Shown piece after piece: positions 1-9,618 of a stretch of DNA of 64,000 nt. The notes beneath the pieces were generated by a model. That model was given only the letters and a program-made list of their open reading frames with translations, did no database searches and had not been told where the DNA came from. A program made the position numbers and the translations under genes. Source of the DNA: Pyxidicoccus parkwaysis (GTDB taxonomy: Bacteria; Myxococcota; Myxococcia; Myxococcales; Myxococcaceae); contig NZ_CP071090.1 in the NCBI RefSeq assembly GCF_017301735.1, forward strand, positions 6,624,001 to 6,688,000. Reading direction: 5' to 3'. The first letter of the stretch is position 1. Each line of letters opens with the position of its first letter.

Positions 1-734
1 CACAGCTCGGGCAGGTACTGGCCGTTGTCGAAGCACCACGCGTTGAGCGTGATGACGACGTCCAGGCCGTACGCCTCGCGGCACGCCATCTCGAAGTCGA
101 AGAAGGCGCCCACGCGGTCTCCCAGCCACTTCACGTTGTCCATGAAGAGGTCCGCGTGGATGACGCCGCGAGGCTCCAGCCCCTGGCGCACCGTCTCCGC
201 CTTGTCCAGGTAGCGCTCCAGCTCCTTCGCCACCGACGCCAGCTCCGCGTCCTGATGGCGCGCGAGCCCCACCAACCACTGGCGCACCGTCTCCGGCCCG
301 TAGGGATTGGCGCGCGAGCCAGAGAAGGACTGCGTGTCCCGGTGCATCTTCCCCAGCTCCGTGCCCAGCGACTCCAGGTGCTCGGGCGTGAGGTTCGGGT
401 GGCGCAGTTCCTCGCCCGGCAGCCAGCGGAAGATGCTGACGCGGCCGCCCTCCACTTCCAGGAAGGGCTCGCCGCCGGTGCGCGGCTTCAACTGCACCGG
501 CCCGGGGAAGTGGTACTCGGCGAGGTGCGCGAGCAGCGCGGCCTCGAAGCGCAGGTCATCCGCGGAGCGCACGGTGGTGTGGCGCATGAAGAAGCGCCCG
601 GTGTCCGTCTCCAGCCGGTGGTTGGTGTTGATGGAGCCCTGGGGAATGGGCGTCACCCCCCGCACCTGTCCCAACCCATACGCCTCCGAGACCCGGACGA
701 AGGCCTCGGGTGACAGGGCCGTGTGTACCGCCAT
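1..734 (-). CDS. thrB: Homoserine kinase, ThrB type II (3' end outside window)
   Basis: Phosphorylates homoserine in threonine biosynthesis; a cytoplasmic enzyme of the aminoglycoside-phosphotransferase (APH) fold rather than the GHMP fold of E. coli ThrB. About 244 codons are present and the C-terminus runs off the window. The Brenner-type catalytic loop HADLFMDN is visible, followed by DFEMAC (metal-binding Asp) and the LNAWC motif that in this family follows the DFG-equivalent and separates ThrB from choline kinases. The ATG at 734 has a GGAGG six bases upstream. The gene is divergent from the TPR gene at 927 and no threonine-operon partner is visible. Family assignment is strong; other APH kinases are the only alternative. 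Confidence 0.85.
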   Translation of the reverse strand, partial: MAVHTALSPEAFVRVSEAYGLGQVRGVTPIPQGSINTNHRLETDTGRFFMRHTTVRSADDLRFEAALLAHLAEYHFPGPVQLKPRTGGEPFLEVEGGRVSIFRWLPGEELRHPNLTPEHLESLGTELGKMHRDTQSFSGSRANPYGPETVRQWLVGLARHQDAELASVAKELERYLDKAETVRQGLEPRGVIHADLFMDNVKWLGDRVGAFFDFEMACREAYGLDVVITLNAWCFDNGQYLPEL

Positions 735-824
735 TGCGCACCTCCGGCGGCCAGTATGCACCAGTGCGGCCGGGCGCTGACGCTCCGTGTCGTCCGGTGG
801 AGTCCAGGGCCACGGGGCCCACCG

Positions 825-853
825 TTGACACCTGGAGGGGGCATTCCTATCTG
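825..853 (+). promoter_or_regulatory. Candidate sigma-70 promoter for the TPR gene
   Basis: A perfect TTGACA (825-830) is followed after 17 bases by TATCTG (848-853), in the 192-bp divergent region between thrB and the TPR gene. The -35 is consensus and the -10 weak; a second TATATC lies at 865-870. Confidence 0.45.
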
Positions 854-926
854 TGCCCGGCCCCTATATCTGGCAAGAGGGCGAAACCGTCCGGAAGCAT
901 TCATTCCCAGCGGGGGAGGCAGGTCC

Positions 927-2507
927 ATGAGCACGGAAGGACGCGGGGACTGGAAGCGGCGCGAGAGTTTCGCCAGCGCGCTGATGCAGGTGGGGGCCGT
1001 CGCCCTGCTGCTGGCGGCCGCGGTGGCGTACTTCGTCCACCGGAGATACCTCCAGAAGGAGACAGATGAGCACCTGCGCTCGGCCCGCACCGCCGCCCAG
1101 CGCGGCAACCCGGCGGACTTCGCGCAGGCCATGAAGGAGTTGGAGGCCGTCTTCCAGCTCAACGACTCGTCACGCGACGCGCAGGCCCTCGCCGCCGACA
1201 TCCAGACGGAGCTGTGGCTGGAGCACCACCAGCCCGGCGCGGACGCGAAGGCGCATGAGTACCTCGCGCGCGCGGAGGCGCTGGACTCCCGCTCCGGCGA
1301 GCGCTTCGGCGCGCGCGCGCGACACCTGCTCGCGGAGGGCAAGGCGGCGGAGGCGGAAAAGTACCTCGAGGACCTCAAGGCCCAGGGCGCGAGCAGCCCG
1401 ACGCTGACGCTGGCCCTGGGCATGGCCCTCCAGGCGCGGGGTGATTTGCCCGGCGCCCGGCAGGCCTTCGCCCGCGCGGCGGAGGTCGCCTACCGAGACC
1501 CGCGCTACACCACGGCCCAGGGCGAGGCCCTGCTGGACGAGGGCCAGTACGGCCCGGCGATGGAGGCCTTCTCCAAGGCCACCAGCGTCAACCCGGACCA
1601 CCTGCTGGCGCGCGTGTCGCTCGCGCTGGCGCAGGCGTACCAGGGCCGCAGGCTGGAGGAGGCGCAGAAGACACTGGCCGCCCTCCAGGCCCGCGACGCG
1701 GAGCTGACGCCGGTGGTGAAGTCCCGCGCGGGCGCGCTGAAGGCGGAACTGGCCCTGGCGCGCGGCGCGGCGGACGAGGCCGTGCAGGCCGCGGACGAGG
1801 CGCTGAAAATCACCCCGGATGACCACTACGCCCTCTTCGCCCGCGCCCGCGCGCTGGCGGTGAAGAAGGCCCCGGAGGCCCGCGCCGCCTTCGAGGCCGC
1901 GGTGGCGAAGCGCCACAACGCGCCCCTGCTCTACCTGGACGGCGCGCGCGCCCTGCAGGGGGCCGGAGACGGCGCGGGCGCGCTGGCGCTGCTGGACGCA
2001 TACGAGGCCACCTTCAAGCCCGTGCAGGTGTCGACGGCGGACGGCAAGCAGGTGAGCCTGCTGGAGCAGGACGGCCGCTATTGGCTGGCGCGCGGCGGCG
2101 TGCTGGAGGCGGCGGGCCGCCAGGACGAGGCGCTGGCCGCGTACGACAAGGCGATTGCGGCGCGCGGCGTGGGGCTGGCGAAGGCTCAATACGCCAAGGG
2201 CGCGCTGCTGCTCGCGCGCAAGGACTACGCGGGCGCGAAGACGCTGCTCACCGCCGTGGCGCCGGACTCTGGCGCGGGCACACTGGCGGAGGCGTACACC
2301 GCCATGGGGGACTTGCTCTTCGCCCAGAGCGAGTACGCCGCCGGCTGCCAGCACTACTACTTCGGCCTCGCGCGCTCCCGCCTGCAGGGCGCCCCGCGCG
2401 AGGAGTTGTCCGCGCGCATCGACGGCGTCCGGAAGAGCCTGGAGGCCGCGGGCCAGGCCAACATGGCCAAGGCCTGGATGAACGAGACGGGCGCGCTGCT
2501 CCAGTAA
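927..2507 (+). CDS. Membrane-anchored TPR-repeat protein
   Basis: A protein of 526 residues with a single predicted N-terminal membrane segment (about residues 20-38) followed by an Ala/Leu-rich helical body with many tetratricopeptide-like repeats, for example around YLARAEAL, ALLDEGQYGPAMEAF and AALAAYDKAI-type motifs. It probably exposes a TPR solenoid to the periplasm or cytoplasm as a scaffold; no enzymatic motif is visible. The reading frame stays open upstream, but the ATG at 927 is preferred because of the GGGGGAGG upstream and because the protein then starts just before the membrane helix. It converges with the minus-strand operon at 2514 with only six bases between stops. Specific function unknown. 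Confidence 0.8.
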   Translation: MSTEGRGDWKRRESFASALMQVGAVALLLAAAVAYFVHRRYLQKETDEHLRSARTAAQRGNPADFAQAMKELEAVFQLNDSSRDAQALAADIQTELWLEHHQPGADAKAHEYLARAEALDSRSGERFGARARHLLAEGKAAEAEKYLEDLKAQGASSPTLTLALGMALQARGDLPGARQAFARAAEVAYRDPRYTTAQGEALLDEGQYGPAMEAFSKATSVNPDHLLARVSLALAQAYQGRRLEEAQKTLAALQARDAELTPVVKSRAGALKAELALARGAADEAVQAADEALKITPDDHYALFARARALAVKKAPEARAAFEAAVAKRHNAPLLYLDGARALQGAGDGAGALALLDAYEATFKPVQVSTADGKQVSLLEQDGRYWLARGGVLEAAGRQDEALAAYDKAIAARGVGLAKAQYAKGALLLARKDYAGAKTLLTAVAPDSGAGTLAEAYTAMGDLLFAQSEYAAGCQHYYFGLARSRLQGAPREELSARIDGVRKSLEAAGQANMAKAWMNETGALLQ

Positions 2508-2513
2508 CGCGCG

Positions 2514-3011
2514 CTACAGCAACTCGGTGGGGTCCAGCGGTTGGTACTTCGCGCGCACCACGCGCCACTCGCCGTCCTCTTCCTTCTCGAACGTGCCCTC
2601 GATGAGGTACGCGTTCAGCACGCTGGTGGCGGCGAGGTCCTGCACCCGCTCCGCCTGTGAGCGGCCGAAGATGAAGCGCGCCTGGAAGTCTCCCTGCGTG
2701 GGGGACACCTCGTGGACCTCCAGGTTGGTCATGAAGACGCGGACCCACTGACCGCGCAGCACCTGCGCCGTCAGCACGCCGCGCACCTCCTGCTTGGACC
2801 AGCCGCTCCCCTCGCTCTTGAAGCGCTCGGAGACGGACTCCATCACCTCGCCGACGTCCTTCTCCTCCGCGGCGCGCGTCATCTCCACCACCTTGCGGGT
2901 GATGGCCTCCTGCACGCCCGGCTCGGGGCGCGGCCAGAAGTACAGCACCGCGCCCGCCACCAGCAGCGCCAGCCCCAGCCCCAGCACGCGAGAGCGCGAC
3001 AACGTCAGCAT
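2514..3011 (-). CDS. Small single-pass membrane protein, unknown function
   Basis: A protein of 165 residues beginning at the ATG at 3011, seven bases after the stop of the cyclic-nucleotide-binding gene, so probably the last gene of that operon. A hydrophobic segment (residues about 8-25, ending in YFWPRPEP) anchors an otherwise soluble alpha/beta domain with the pattern VMESVSERFKSEG, FMTNLEVHEV and EDGEWRVVRAKYQP. That layout resembles SnoaL/NTF2-like domains, but I could not establish the family. The frame is open further upstream within the neighbouring gene; the ATG at 3011 fits the membrane helix and the operon spacing. Confidence 0.75.
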   Translation of the reverse strand: MLTLSRSRVLGLGLALLVAGAVLYFWPRPEPGVQEAITRKVVEMTRAAEEKDVGEVMESVSERFKSEGSGWSKQEVRGVLTAQVLRGQWVRVFMTNLEVHEVSPTQGDFQARFIFGRSQAERVQDLAATSVLNAYLIEGTFEKEEDGEWRVVRAKYQPLDPTELL

Positions 3012-3018
3012 GCGCGCC

Positions 3019-4350
3019 TCAGGCCGCCTCGGGCTCGAGCACCAGCTCGTCCGCGTCGATGATTTCCGCCGGCCGCAGCGCCTCGCCAATCTGCTTCAGG
3101 CGCCGGTCCGAGAGCTGCTCCAGGTACGTGCGGATGTGCGGGAAGGCCGTCACCAGCTCGTGGAAGGCCTTGCGCTCCAGGAAGGCCGCCGCCGTCTTGC
3201 GCGTGGCCACCACCGTGGCGGACGCACGCAGGCCCGTCAGCAGGGAAATCTCCCCCGCCACGTCGCCCTCGCGCAGCACGCCCAGCGTCACCAGTCCGCC
3301 CGCCGGGTCCTCCTTCTGCACCACCAATTCGCCGGCCAGCACCAGGAAGAGGCCCGGGGAGTGCTCGCCCTCCACCAGCGCCTTCTCGCGCGGCTGCAGG
3401 GCGCGGAAGGTGAAGCGCTGGAGCAGCGCGCCGCGCTCGGACTCCGGCAGCGTCTGGAACATGGGCGACGTCGCCATGAGGTTTCGCGCCATGCGCTGCT
3501 GCGCGAAGTCCGCCAGCACCTGCGGCACCGCGGGGTGATTCTTGGCCACCGCGTTGAGGTGCTCGCGCCGAATCTCGAACACCTCCGTGTCCACCACCGA
3601 CGTCACCGTCGCCGTGGGGGGCGCGCCCGTCAGCAGCGCAATCTCGCCGAAGATGGAGCCGCCGCCGAGGAAGCCCAGCGTGCGCGCCTCGCCCTCCATC
3701 TGCCGCGTCACCTCCGCCTTGCCCGCGACGAGCACGTAGAGGTGGTCCGCCGGCTCGCCCTCGCGGCTCACCACCTCGTCCGGCTTCACCCGGCGCCACG
3801 CCATGCGGCCCACGAGGTCCAGGAAGGAGTCGCGGTCCAATTCAGCGAACAGCGGCAGCGGCGGCCGGCTGTTGGGGTCCGCCTGCCCACCCGGGTCTGG
3901 CGCGGCCAGCACTTCGATGGCGCGGTTGGACAGCTCCTCGCCCTGCAGGCCCATCAGGTCCGTGTCCACCTTGCCGTCGTAGAGCGTCTCCGGCGGCAGG
4001 GGCGGCGGCACCGCGGCGCGGCCCGGCGCGTTGCGCACCGCGCGCGAGTGCACGCGGATGAGCGTGTCCTTCAGCCGGCGCTCGTTCGGGGACAAATCCA
4101 GCGCCAGCTTGCACGCGGCCATCGCGGACAGGAGGTAGTCGCGGCGCAGGAGCCCCTCCGCGCACGCGTGGTACGCGGTGACGGCGCGCTCGCGCTCACC
4201 CAGTTCCGCCAGGCTCCGGGCCGCGAGCATCCGCGAGCGGTGGTCCGCCGGGACGCGGCGCACCGCCTCCGCGAACACGGCGAGGGCGCGCTCGAACTGG
4301 CGCTCCTCGATGAGGTCCATCCCGAGCTCACGCAGCGACGACTCGTTCAT
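3019..4350 (-). CDS. TPR and tandem cyclic-nucleotide-binding domain protein
   Basis: A protein of 443 residues. Residues about 1-100 form TPR-like helices. Two cyclic-nucleotide-binding (CNB) domains follow at roughly 160-275 and 290-405, each with its phosphate-binding-cassette pattern: FGEIALLTGAPPTATV in the first and AGEISLLTGLRASATV in the second. Both cassettes keep the GE and end in T/A-TV, like bacterial CRP/PKA-type modules. No DNA-binding HTH or catalytic domain is present, so it is more likely a nucleotide-responsive adaptor than a CRP regulator. It lies 40 bases downstream of the FHA-TPR gene, implying co-transcription. Which nucleotide it binds cannot be read from sequence. Confidence 0.85.
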   Translation of the reverse strand: MNESSLRELGMDLIEERQFERALAVFAEAVRRVPADHRSRMLAARSLAELGERERAVTAYHACAEGLLRRDYLLSAMAACKLALDLSPNERRLKDTLIRVHSRAVRNAPGRAAVPPPLPPETLYDGKVDTDLMGLQGEELSNRAIEVLAAPDPGGQADPNSRPPLPLFAELDRDSFLDLVGRMAWRRVKPDEVVSREGEPADHLYVLVAGKAEVTRQMEGEARTLGFLGGGSIFGEIALLTGAPPTATVTSVVDTEVFEIRREHLNAVAKNHPAVPQVLADFAQQRMARNLMATSPMFQTLPESERGALLQRFTFRALQPREKALVEGEHSPGLFLVLAGELVVQKEDPAGGLVTLGVLREGDVAGEISLLTGLRASATVVATRKTAAAFLERKAFHELVTAFPHIRTYLEQLSDRRLKQIGEALRPAEIIDADELVLEPEAA

Positions 4351-4390
4351 CCCGACTCTCCCAGCACCTTCGGTGTTTGCTCGCGGTGGC

Positions 4391-6496
4391 TCACTGCTGA
4401 ACCTCGCCCAGGTACATCTCCGCCTTGCGCTTCACTTCCGAGCCCTCGGCGGCGGTCTCGATGACGACCTTGAACTTCTCCGCGGCGGCCTGCGGGTCGC
4501 GGTCGCGCTGGATATAGGCCTGGAGGTAGAGCTCCTCCACCTTCTTCTGCAAGACCTCCAGCCCGTCACGCGCACGGCCGTCGCCGGGGTTGAGGCGCAT
4601 CGCATCCCGGAAGCTGGAGCCCGCCGCCACCAAATCCCCCCGCTTGAGGGACGCCTGCCCCGCCGCCACGGACGAGGACGCGAGCTGCTCGTCAATGGTG
4701 TTGCCCAGCGAGCCGCGGAAACCAATCTGCCGGTACAGCTCCGCCGCCCGGCGCAGCGGCTTGGCCGCCGACTCCAGGGCATTGGCGTCCATCTTCTTCT
4801 GCCCCTCGTCCAGCACGCGGGAGAACTGGGGGATGAGGCGCTTGAGCGACAGGGCGCGGTCCTTGATGTCCTTCTCGCCCTTGTACTTGTCCACCACGCG
4901 GTCGCACTCCAGCACCGCGCGCTGGTAGTCGCCGCCGTTGAACTTGCGCTCCACGTCCACGAAGGCCTCTTCGATGAACTGGCGGCGCTGCTCCTTCGCG
5001 TTGGCCGCGGCGCGCTCGCGGTTGCCGCGCGTGCGGCGCGCCTCGTCGGCGGCCTCCTTCGCGAGCGCCGCCTCCAGGTCCGCCAGCTTCGTCTCGTACG
5101 CGGGCCGGTTCGCCGGGGGCAGCGCGTCCACGAGCGGGCGCACCGCCTCCGGGTCCCTCGTGGTGAGCGCCTCCTCCACCTGCTGGATGCGGAAGGCCAG
5201 GTGCTTCTCCTCCAGCTCCGCCTCCAGCTTGCGCCGCTCCTCGTCCGTCTTCGCCGTGCCCTCCGGCGCCTTGGTCAGCTTCTCGCGCGCCTCGTCGAAC
5301 TTCTTCGCGTCGATGAGGTCCCTCACCGCCTGCAGCGCGTCCAGCACGTCCTGCTGCTTCTTCGCCGCGCGCTCCAGGCCCTCCTCGTCCACGCCGGGCA
5401 GCAGCTTCTCCGCTTCCTGCACCAGCCGGACCGCGTTGCCGAAGTCCTCCGCGCGCACGGACTCGCGCGCCTTCTGCATCAGCAGCTTCGCGCGCTCCAC
5501 GCTCGGGTCCACGGGCGGCGGAGGCGGCGGCCGCTTCTTCGCGAAGACGAGCCCCACCACCAGCAGCACCATGACGAGGCCGGCCACGCCGATGAGGGTC
5601 TTCTGCTTGCCCGTCATCCCCCCCGACTTGCCACCGCTGCGCGTGGGCGGCCGCACGGGGCGGGACACCACGGCGGTGCCCTTGTTCTTCCCCTCGTCGC
5701 GCAGCACGTCCGCCAGCTTGTAGTTGGCGTTGGTGGCCTCGTTGAGGCGCGGGTCGCTCGGGTCCAAATCCCCGCCGCGCGCGGAGGACGCCGACCTGCG
5801 GCCCTCCGCCGCCTCCTTCGCGGCCTCCTCGCGCTCGCGCTTCTCCTCGGCCTCGCGGGCCTCGGCCTGGGCGCGCATCTCTTTTATCTGCTCGGCCTCG
5901 TCCACGAAGCGCAGGCGCGTCTTGCCCACCTGCAGCTCGTCGCCGTGCTTCAGCACGCACTCGTCCACGCGCTGGTCGTTGACCTGGGTGCCGGAGACGC
6001 TGCCCAAATCCCGCATCACCACGCCGCCCTCGCCGTACACCAACTCCAGGTGGCGGCGGGAGACGGACTGGTCCTCCAGCACGAAGTCGCAGTCCTTGCC
6101 GCGGCCGACGACCATCCGCACGCTCTGGAAGCGCTTCTTGCGGCCCCGGTCCGGGCCGGCCAGCACCAGCATCTGCACCGGCGGGCCGGCGCGCGTGGCT
6201 TCCGAGTTGTCGTCGTCCTCGTCGCGCGAGGACTCCTCCTCCTCGAAGTCCCGCACGGAGGCGACGCGCGTCTCGTCGCGGCGCCCGCCGCTGGCGTCAC
6301 CGTACAGGTCCGGGTTGGGAGGCCCGTCCTCCGGGTAGCTCTCCTCGCCAGTCAACGGCGCGGAGAAGTCCTCGTCCTCGGACGAGGACGAACCGCGGGC
6401 AGGCCGGCCACGGCCGGAGTTGGGGGAGTCCGCCCCCGAGCCACCACCGGAACGGCCGGTGCCAGCGCGGGAGGAGGGAGGAGGACGAGGAGGCAT
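4391..6496 (-). CDS. FHA-domain transmembrane TPR protein
   Basis: A protein of 701 residues. The N-terminal 100 residues are disordered and rich in Pro, Ser and acidic residues. An FHA domain (about 105-195) follows, with the phosphothreonine-pocket motifs VVGRGKDCDF, SVSRRHLEL and the VSGTQVN loop. A charged coiled-coil linker, a single membrane helix near residues 300-320 (TLIGVAGLVMVLLVVGLVFA) and a proline stretch lead into a C-terminal alpha-helical TPR region. FHA domains bind phosphothreonine, so this is probably a partner of a Ser/Thr kinase, which myxobacteria have in large numbers. It is the first gene of the three-gene minus-strand operon and is divergent from tldD. Confidence 0.88.
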   Translation of the reverse strand: MPPRPPPSSRAGTGRSGGGSGADSPNSGRGRPARGSSSSEDEDFSAPLTGEESYPEDGPPNPDLYGDASGGRRDETRVASVRDFEEEESSRDEDDDNSEATRAGPPVQMLVLAGPDRGRKKRFQSVRMVVGRGKDCDFVLEDQSVSRRHLELVYGEGGVVMRDLGSVSGTQVNDQRVDECVLKHGDELQVGKTRLRFVDEAEQIKEMRAQAEAREAEEKREREEAAKEAAEGRRSASSARGGDLDPSDPRLNEATNANYKLADVLRDEGKNKGTAVVSRPVRPPTRSGGKSGGMTGKQKTLIGVAGLVMVLLVVGLVFAKKRPPPPPPVDPSVERAKLLMQKARESVRAEDFGNAVRLVQEAEKLLPGVDEEGLERAAKKQQDVLDALQAVRDLIDAKKFDEAREKLTKAPEGTAKTDEERRKLEAELEEKHLAFRIQQVEEALTTRDPEAVRPLVDALPPANRPAYETKLADLEAALAKEAADEARRTRGNRERAAANAKEQRRQFIEEAFVDVERKFNGGDYQRAVLECDRVVDKYKGEKDIKDRALSLKRLIPQFSRVLDEGQKKMDANALESAAKPLRRAAELYRQIGFRGSLGNTIDEQLASSSVAAGQASLKRGDLVAAGSSFRDAMRLNPGDGRARDGLEVLQKKVEELYLQAYIQRDRDPQAAAEKFKVVIETAAEGSEVKRKAEMYLGEVQQ

Positions 6497-6673
6497 GGGG
6501 TGGTTTCCAGTCTCGAAGCGGCGGGCATCTTAGAGCGCCGTCCCCACGGTGGGAATGCGGACAGGCCGATCATCCGGGAAAGAAGAGCAGGCATTGAGCG
6601 TTGCTCCGGACGGCGCCGCCTCCTATGTAGGTGCCCACACCCCCACCAGCCTCACTCCTGGGAGTCCCGACAC

Positions 6674-8155
6674 ATGCCCCGAGCCACTGCGTCCTCTCGA
6701 CGCGCCTCCGCCTCCCAGCTTGCCCCCCCGGTGGCCCGGGGGCCCTCGGCCGCCCCGCTGCTGCCCCAGCCGCTCATCGAGCGCCTGCTCGCCGTCGCCA
6801 TGGAGCGCGGCGGTGACTTCGCGGAAGTCTACGTGGAGCGCACGCTCACCACCGCGGTGATGCTCGAGGAGTCGCGCATCAAGAGCGCGCAGACGGGCCT
6901 CATCCAGGGCGTCGGCGTGCGCGTCATCTCCGGCCCCAAGGTGGGCTACGCCTACTCGGACGACTGGGACGAGCCCGCCCTGCTGCGCGCGGCCTCCACC
7001 GCGGCGATGATTGCCCAGGGCGGCGGCTCCGAGCGCAGCTTCCCGGTGCACCGCGCCGCCGTGCCCAGCCACTACCGCGTGGCCACGCCGCTGATGGACG
7101 TGGACGTGGCGCTGAAGACGGGCCTGCTGTCGCGCGCGGACAAGGCCGCCCGCGCCTTCGACGCGCGGGTGAAGCAGGTGAATGCCTCGTACGTGGACCA
7201 GACGCGCCGCATCGCCGTGGCCAACACGGAGGGGCGCTACACCGAGGACACCCAGGACCTGTGCCGCATGGCGGTTCAAGTCGTGGCGCAGGGGAAGAAC
7301 GGCGAGCAGCGCACCGGCATGTTCGGCGGCGGCGGCCGGGTTTCCTTCACGCACTGGGACACCTTCCCGCCCGAGAGCGTGGCGCGCGAGGCGGCCCGCC
7401 AGGCGGTGGCCACGCTGGGCGCGGTGGACTGCGCGGCCGGCCCGCAGACGGTGGTGCTGGCGCCCGGCTGGAGCGGCATCCTCCTGCACGAGGCGGTGGG
7501 CCACGGCCTGGAAGCGGACTTCATCCGAAAGGGCACGTCGCTGTTCGCTGGCAAACTCGGGCAGAAGGTGGCGTCGGACCTGGTCACCGTCATCGACGAC
7601 GGCACGGTGTCCAGCGGCCGCGGCTCCATCAACATCGACGACGAGGGCAACCCCGGTGAGCGCAAGGTGCTCATCGAGAACGGCGTCCTCAAGAACTACC
7701 TGTACGACGGCCTCAACGCGAAGCTGATGGGCCAGCGCACCACCGGTAGCGGGCGGCGCGAGTCCTTCAAGCACCTGCCGCTGCCGCGCATGACGAACAC
7801 CTTCCTCGCGCCCGGAGACCACGCGCCCGAGGACATCCTCAAGGAAGTGAAGCGCGGCCTGTACTGCGCGACGTTCGGCGGCGGGCAGGTGGACATCACC
7901 AACGGCAACTTCGTCTTCGAGGTGAGCGAGGCGTACCAGATTGAGGACGGGAAGCTGGGCCGCCCGGTGAAGAACGCCATGCTCATCGGCGTGGGGCCGG
8001 AGGCGCTGAAGAACGTCTCGCGCGTGGGGACGGACCCGATGCCGGACCCGGGCATGGGCGTGTGCATGAAGGATGGGCAGATGCTGCCGGTGGGCGTGGG
8101 CCTGCCCACGCTGCGCATCGACAACGTCACCGTCGGCGGAACCAAGGTCGCCTGA
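6674..8155 (+). CDS. tldD: TldD-family metalloprotease
   Basis: A protein of 493 residues, the usual length for TldD. TldD pairs with TldE/PmbA to form a heteromeric zinc protease that degrades unfolded peptides and in some bacteria matures peptides such as microcin B17. The zinc motif HEAVGHGLE starts at His272, and the downstream conserved blocks (IDDEGNPGE, GRRESF, FGGGQVDITNG) are intact. The reading frame is open far upstream across the antisense FHA gene, but the ATG at 6674 is the only start after that gene ends and has GGGAG about ten bases before it. The gene for its partner begins 17 bases after this stop. Confidence 0.93.
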   Translation: MPRATASSRRASASQLAPPVARGPSAAPLLPQPLIERLLAVAMERGGDFAEVYVERTLTTAVMLEESRIKSAQTGLIQGVGVRVISGPKVGYAYSDDWDEPALLRAASTAAMIAQGGGSERSFPVHRAAVPSHYRVATPLMDVDVALKTGLLSRADKAARAFDARVKQVNASYVDQTRRIAVANTEGRYTEDTQDLCRMAVQVVAQGKNGEQRTGMFGGGGRVSFTHWDTFPPESVAREAARQAVATLGAVDCAAGPQTVVLAPGWSGILLHEAVGHGLEADFIRKGTSLFAGKLGQKVASDLVTVIDDGTVSSGRGSINIDDEGNPGERKVLIENGVLKNYLYDGLNAKLMGQRTTGSGRRESFKHLPLPRMTNTFLAPGDHAPEDILKEVKRGLYCATFGGGQVDITNGNFVFEVSEAYQIEDGKLGRPVKNAMLIGVGPEALKNVSRVGTDPMPDPGMGVCMKDGQMLPVGVGLPTLRIDNVTVGGTKVA

Positions 8156-8172
8156 GAGAGGGAGCGCCAACC

Positions 8173-9519
8173 GTGGACTACCAGCAGCTCGCGAAGAAAA
8201 TCGTCCAGCGCGCGAAGAAGAAGGGCGCCCAGCAGGCGGAGGCCTTCCTGGAGGTGGGCCGCCAGGGCAGCGTGCGCGTGCACCAGGGACAAATCGAGGA
8301 CCTCACCCAGTCCACCAGCAAGGGCGTGGGCGTGCGCGTGCTCGTGAAGGGCCGGCTCGGCTTCGCCTATACGTCGGACTTCGAGAACGCCGCCCTGGAC
8401 CACATCATCGACCAGGCGCTGAAGCTCGCCGGGGCCGCCGCGCCCAACAAGCTCAACGGCCTGCCCTCCGGCAAGGACCTGGGCCGCTTCGGGGACACCG
8501 GCCAGCTCTTCGACACCAAGGTGGCCGAGCTGCCCGGCGACTGGAAGATAAAGGCCGCGCTGGAGGTGGAGAAGGCCGCGCGCGCGGAGGACTCGCGCGT
8601 CGTCGCCTTCAACGCGGTGGGCGCCGGGGACTTCGTCTCCGAGGTGTACATGGCCTCCACCGAGGGGATGACGGGCGCGTACTCCGGCACGTACGTGTTC
8701 CTCTACGCCATGCCGGTGGCGTCCGACGGCGCGGGCCTCCAGACGGGCTACTGGGTGGACTACAAGCGCTTCCTCGATGACCTGGACACGCCCGAGTCCA
8801 TCGGCCGCGAGGCCACGCGCCGCGCGGTGCGCATGCTGGGTGCCAGGCGCGTGAAGACGCAGCAGGTGCCGGTGGTGTTGGACCCGCTCGTCGCCTCCAG
8901 CTTCGTCTCGGACCTCGCCGCCGCGGCCAACGGCAACGCCGTGTACCAGGGGGCCAGCGTCCTCGCGCCGCTGAAGGGCAAGAAGCTGGCGGGCCCGCAC
9001 GTGACGCTGGTGGATGACGGCCTGCTGCCTCGGGGACTCGCCACCGCGCCCTTCGACGGAGAGGGCGTCCCCACGCGGCGCACGCCCATCCTCGACAAGG
9101 GCGTGCTGTCCGGCTTCCTCTACGACGCCTTCACCGCGCGCAAGGCGAAGGCGCGCACCACGGGCAACGCGTCGCGCGGGTACAACGCCCTGCCCTCCAT
9201 CGGCGCCACCAACCTCTACCTGGAGGCCGGCACGAAGTCGCCCGAGGAGCTGCTGCGCGAGGTGGACAGCGGCTTCTACGTGACGGCGCTCTTGGGCCAG
9301 GGCACGGACCCGGTGACGGGCGAGCTGTCCGCCGGCGCCAACGGCCTGTGGATTGAGAAGGGCGAGCTCACGCACCCGGTGCAGGAGGTGACGGTGGCGG
9401 GCAACCTCCTCCAGATGCTGCAGGATTTGGACGGCCTGGGGAGCGACTTGCAGTTCCGCGGAGGCTCGGTGGGCGCGCCCACTGTCCGCTTCCGGCAGCT
9501 CACCGTCTCGGGAGAGTAG
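8173..9519 (+). CDS. pmbA: TldE/PmbA-family protein, partner of TldD
   Basis: A protein of 448 residues, homologous to TldD but without the HExxxH zinc motif, as expected of TldE/PmbA, the non-catalytic half of the protease. Conserved blocks include VGVRVLVKGRLGFAYTSD near the N-terminus, LVDDGLLPRGLATAPFDGEG and SLGATNLYLEAG-like sequence (here IGATNLYLEAG). The GTG at 8173 is chosen because of the GAGAGGGAG upstream and because it directly follows the tldD stop; an ATG at 8062 would force a 31-residue overlap. Adjacent to tldD in one operon. No substrate peptide gene was identified nearby. Confidence 0.92.
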   Translation: MDYQQLAKKIVQRAKKKGAQQAEAFLEVGRQGSVRVHQGQIEDLTQSTSKGVGVRVLVKGRLGFAYTSDFENAALDHIIDQALKLAGAAAPNKLNGLPSGKDLGRFGDTGQLFDTKVAELPGDWKIKAALEVEKAARAEDSRVVAFNAVGAGDFVSEVYMASTEGMTGAYSGTYVFLYAMPVASDGAGLQTGYWVDYKRFLDDLDTPESIGREATRRAVRMLGARRVKTQQVPVVLDPLVASSFVSDLAAAANGNAVYQGASVLAPLKGKKLAGPHVTLVDDGLLPRGLATAPFDGEGVPTRRTPILDKGVLSGFLYDAFTARKAKARTTGNASRGYNALPSIGATNLYLEAGTKSPEELLREVDSGFYVTALLGQGTDPVTGELSAGANGLWIEKGELTHPVQEVTVAGNLLQMLQDLDGLGSDLQFRGGSVGAPTVRFRQLTVSGE

Positions 9520-9618
9520 CCCTACCCTCCGCGTCACCCTAGCGTGGACCAACGTCGGGGCTCCGTCATGTCAGGGGCCCCGCGTACAACCCGAGGCAAC
9601 GCAAGGAGGGCTCGGCCC

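Noticed and set aside
4178..6673. Open frame extending 830 codons upstream of tldD on the plus strand
   Set aside because: It runs antisense through the FHA-TPR gene; only the part from 6674 matches TldD.
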